Below are positions 61,170 through 64,000 of a stretch of 64,000 bases of DNA, piece by piece (position 1 is the stretch's first letter; every line of letters starts with the position of its first letter). The stretch spans positions 186,001-250,000 of the forward strand of contig MBPM02000020.1 of assembly GCA_001695595.3 (NCBI GenBank), written 5' to 3'. Below the pieces are notes generated by a model. The model saw only the letters and a program-made list of their open reading frames with translations, was not told the DNA's origin and ran no database searches. Origin of the DNA: Plasmopara viticola (taxonomy: Eukaryota > Oomycota > Peronosporomycetes > Peronosporales > Peronosporaceae). The translations under genes were made by a program, and so were the position numbers.

Positions 61170-61248
61170 TGACGTCAAATGATGACAGCATTAGGATGAC
61201 GTCATATGATGACGCCAGACGACGACGTCGGAAGCTTCTAGAAGGTTC
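61170..61248 (+). promoter_or_regulatory. CRE-like palindromes and four-unit heat-shock-type array in the solo LTR
   Basis: TGACGTCA occurs at 61,170-61,177 and 61,197-61,204. At 61,231-61,248 GAAGCTTCTAGAAGGTTC gives four GAA/TTC units in perfect alternating two-base spacing, the best form of this array in the window. Confidence 0.6.
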
Positions 61249-61363
61249 TGAGCTTAGATGTAGCAGTAGTGCGAAGTAAGTCTTAGAAATTCACTTTTGA
61301 TTTGACCTTTTCAATCACAAGCCGTCTTCAACCTAATCCTCTGCGTCCAATAGACCTTTAAGA

Positions 61364-61751
61364 TTATTAACATTTGAGTCTAATGTCAAAATTCATTTCT
61401 TATATCTTGACATCGGTCGTCGGACATAAATGGAACTAATTTTATTCGACGTTAGGATTATAATTACGTATCTTGCCATTCAAAAGATATAGGTCATACT
61501 TTTCAGTCTTGGCATGCGGAACTCAAAAGTTTTGTCGAGCTCTTGTTATTCATTGATGCTGACAACTAAAAATAAGCATCATTTATATCATATTTACACT
61601 GGTAGCGCCCTCAATCTCCTCTTGACTTTCCGACCGTACAAAACAGACTGGCTATACCAAATGCTGCGATGAGTAGCTATAGTAAGTCCCTTGTATTCGC
61701 TCCATCCTAAATATCCTATAGGTTTCACTCCATAAACTTCAAACTGGAATT
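61364..61751. other. Unassigned AT-rich spacer
   Basis: About 390 bp lie between the solo LTR and the minus-strand Copia LTR. I see no open frame with a recognisable motif, no repeat and no RNA gene. Confidence 0.5.
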
Positions 61752-62025
61752 AATTAGAGGGTTGGGTCGGACGCAAAGGATTAAGATGAAGACGGCTTGT
61801 GACCGAAGGCAAAACCATAAGTGATTGTACATCTAAGCTTTCTCGATTTTTCTGCATGCGCATCTATAAAGTACATTCGGGGATGTTCTGTATCCACTCT
61901 TAACCCATTTGTTCTGACGACGCCTTTACATGCAGTCTAACCGGTATACCAGCTTCTACTAATTTACCGGGTTTTGAAGATGCAACTCATACACATAATA
62001 TACAACCACAACATCACCTCTAACA
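61752..62025 (-). repeat. LTR of a diverged minus-strand Copia element
   Basis: On the minus strand it starts TGTTAGAGGTGATGTTGTGG at 62,025, matching TGTTAAAGGTGATGCTGTGG of the plus-strand family. It keeps CTGCATGTAAAG and GCTTAGATGTAC. Near its end it has CCGTCTTCATCTTAATCC and TTGCGTCCGAC, matching CCGTCTTCAACTTAATCC and CTGCGTCCAAT. The length of about 274 bp fits the other LTRs. The TGACGTCA palindromes and GAA/TTC array are decayed or absent. Confidence 0.78.
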
Positions 62026-62385
62026 CTAACCCTTGATGTGTGCGCGTGTTTTCGGCCACCTTACGCCGCAAGGCACAAAACCAAGACGAAAATTGCATGC
62101 TTGACTCGCTTTAAACACCTTCGTTAGTCTATCCGCTATCATCTCGTCCGTCGGCTTGTACTTAAGAATGATGCAGCCTTCTCTCACTTTTTTACAAAGG
62201 AAAGGGTATTTGATATCGATATCATTGGTCCGCGCGCAAATGATCGGGCTCTTTGTCAACGCGATGCAGTCCTGGTCGTCCTGTTAGATCGCCGTTAGCC
62301 TTTTCAATGCACAGACAATATTGTCCAGCAGCAGGCGCAGCTAGATCGCCTCTTGAAATGCCAAGTATAGCGCCACGGCAATAGA
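62026..62385 (-). pseudogene. Copia RNase H C-terminal remnant (minus strand)
   Basis: Minus-strand reading from about 62,380 gives QEAI*LRLLLDNIVCALKRL, then DDQDCIALTKSPIICARTND, then IDIKYPF and PTDEMIADRLTKVF. This is the end of a Copia polyprotein (family patterns DNQGCIAL, HIDIKYHF and DMIADxLTK). Two stops (at the WLR Trp and at the IYE Tyr positions) disable it. Its terminal TAG at 62,026-62,028 directly abuts the LTR start at 62,025. Upstream coding sequence is missing because satellite begins at about 62,390. It is related to, but diverged from, the Copia at 44,342-48,766. Confidence 0.85.
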
Positions 62386-62389
62386 TGTG

Positions 62390-63575
62390 TCCAATTTCTC
62401 TATCTAGATGAAAATGAGCCACAAGTAAGCGTATAATTTCTCTTCGAAGCGCTGAGTTGCTGTACGGCCACTACACTCTGCCTACCTAGCAAGACGTACA
62501 CGAACGTAAAAGAGCCACAACTAAGTGTATGATCATTCCTTTGAGACGATGAGACGTTGTGCGGTAACAATTGCTTCCTGTATATCAGTCTATACATGCC
62601 CAGATGCAATAGCGCCACAACTTAACGTTTTATCACTTTTTAAAGCGCCGAGACGCTGTAGACATGCGGATGCAATAGAGTCACGTCTCAGTGTGCAATG
62701 ATTCTTTTGGATCGCCAAGACACTGTACGGCCACTGATACGTCCTGTAAAAGAGCCACAATTAACCGTATAATCATTCCTTTGTAGCGCTGAGGCCTGTA
62801 CGGCCCTAGTTGCGTTCTGTCTATCTACCTAGACATGCATGAGTCAATTAAGCCATCAATAAGCGTATAATTACTATTTTCAAGCGCCAAGATGCTGTAC
62901 GACCACAGATCTGTTCTGTCTACCAATTCAGACGTGCACAAATGTAACAGAATCACAAATAATTGTATGATCATACTTTTGAAGCGCCGAGACGCTGTAC
63001 GGCCATAGATGCGTCCTGTCTGTCTGTCCAGAGATGCACGGAGGCAATCGAGCCACAACAAAAAGTATAGTCATTCCTACAAAGCGCCGGGACGCTGTAC
63101 GCCCTCCGATACATTCTTTCTATTTATATAGACATGCACAAACGCAATCCAGACACAACCCAGCGTACAATTACTATTTTGAAGTGCTGAGTAGCTGTAC
63201 GACCACAGATCTGTTCCGTCTACTATTCTAGACATGCACAAGCGCAACTAAATAATAACGACCCGTATAACCACCCCTTTAAGGCACTGAGGCACTTTGT
63301 GGCCACAGATACGTCTTTTCCATATACGCAGACGCAATCGATCCATAAGTTAGCGGATAATTACTCTTTGAAGTGACGAGACGCTGAACGGCCACAAATA
63401 CGTTCTGTCTATATGTGTAGACATGTACGGACGCAATAGAGCCATAATTGAGCGTATAATCTCTCTTTTCAAGCGCTAAGTTGCCTTGCAGATGCGAGCT
63501 GTCTATCAATCTAGACGTGCGCAAACGTAAGAGAGCCACATCTTAGTGTATAATCATTCTTTTGAAGCTTTAAAA
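62390..63575 (+). repeat. Diverged satellite block, same orientation as the main array
   Basis: About a dozen monomers of roughly 100 bp are readable by recurring AGCGTATAATNATTC, TTTTGAAGCGCCGAGACGCTG, ACGGCCACAGAT and TAGACATGCAC landmarks, for example near 62,890, 62,975, 63,060 and 63,140. Monomers vary in length, some are truncated (62,655-62,680, 62,735-62,760), and the ABC order is not clean. Divergence between neighbours is much greater than in the main array. This is the usual picture of old monomeric satellite at an array edge. Confidence 0.88.
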
Positions 63576-64000
63576 AATCGTGCAAAATACGGCATTTGCA
63601 AATTGAAAGGAAAACATACTTGCAACATTTCCAGTGAAATGAATCATACACTATTCGTTAACTAGAGCAGCTGATTCTAGCTATATTTTACAGGCAAAAG
63701 GCACTCATTCTACTTCGAAAGAGAGAGCCGCAGAGCTAGGCTGGCCTATAAAAAGACAAGGGTTTTCAGCGAGAATGACAATTTACAATTGCTGCATCTG
63801 CCATAAAGATTCTGCCGTCAGCTTCATCGCATGCCCACCAGAGGAAATTGTCTGATGATCCGCTTCTGTTTTCACCAGAAGTGATCTGCCGCTTTTGGAT
63901 GCAAGTAATTACTACTTAAGAGATTTTAGATGGAAAAAATACAGAGCCGGCAACACATCATCAAAAAGAAAATTGAACCAGCTCCACACCCAGCATATTG
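63576..64000. other. Unassigned right end of window
   Basis: The sequence after the last satellite landmark is not repetitive within the window. CCTATAAAAAGAC near 63,747 resembles a TATA box, but no open frame of note follows within the window. Confidence 0.4.

Larger units (their letters stand above)
60016..61363 (+). repeat. Solo Copia LTR split by a 1,063-bp insertion
   Basis: Positions 60,016-60,094 match the first part of the Copia LTR (TGTTAAAGTGATGCTGTGGC to GGTAGGGTA). Positions 61,158-61,363 match the remainder (GGTACCTGTATCTGACGTC to GACCTTTAAGA). Between them, GGTA is repeated at 60,091-60,094 and 61,158-61,161, as expected for a 4-bp target duplication. The LTR itself is flanked by TTATT at 60,011-60,015 and 61,364-61,368, a 5-bp duplication like that of the full Copia. 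No internal Copia coding sequence is attached, so it is a solo LTR. Confidence 0.85.

Overview
The window is eukaryotic heterochromatin-type DNA with no clear single-copy protein gene. The best organism guess is an oomycete (Phytophthora, downy mildew or a relative). The reason is the flavour of the Copia and L1-like reverse-transcriptase fragments, judged from memory of those families and not from a search. A nuclear tRNA-Ser(UGA) with a long variable arm, internal A and B boxes and a T-run terminator confirms a eukaryotic nuclear context.

Region 1 (1-43,694) is one head-to-tail satellite array. The basic monomer is about 100 bp. Three diverged monomer types (A, B, C) alternate in fixed order to give a higher-order repeat of about 299 bp. 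Larger blocks of this unit are re-amplified (about 602, 897-898, 1,098, 1,193/1,492 and 2,729 bp). All open frames inside it are by-products of the repeat.

Region 2 (43,695-59,003) is an island of retroelements. Two copies of one L1-like LINE lie on the minus strand. Copy 1 (43,695-51,124) has lost its 3' part at the satellite junction and is split by a nested Copia LTR retrotransposon (44,342-48,766, plus strand, 5-bp target duplication, LTRs of about 270-280 bp). Copy 2 (about 52,190-59,003) keeps an uninterrupted ORF1 and all recognisable endonuclease motifs, but its ORF2 is broken by stops and frameshifts. Copy 2 abuts an apparently intact tRNA-Ser gene. Copy 1 ends at the same point in a 16-nt fragment of the same tRNA.

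Region 3 (59,085-62,390) holds unassigned spacer, a Copia LTR split by a 1,063-bp insertion that contains a satellite relic, and a minus-strand remnant of a related Copia (RNase H end plus LTR). Region 4 (62,391-63,575) returns to the same satellite in the same orientation, but the monomers are strongly diverged and not in clean trimeric order, as expected at an array edge. The last 425 bp hold nothing I recognise.

Taken together this looks like a centromeric, pericentromeric or subtelomeric satellite domain with a transposon-filled edge. The most interesting observations are the nested higher-order repeat structure, the LINE/tRNA-Ser association seen twice, and the Copia LTRs, which carry CRE-like palindromes beside a heat-shock-element array.
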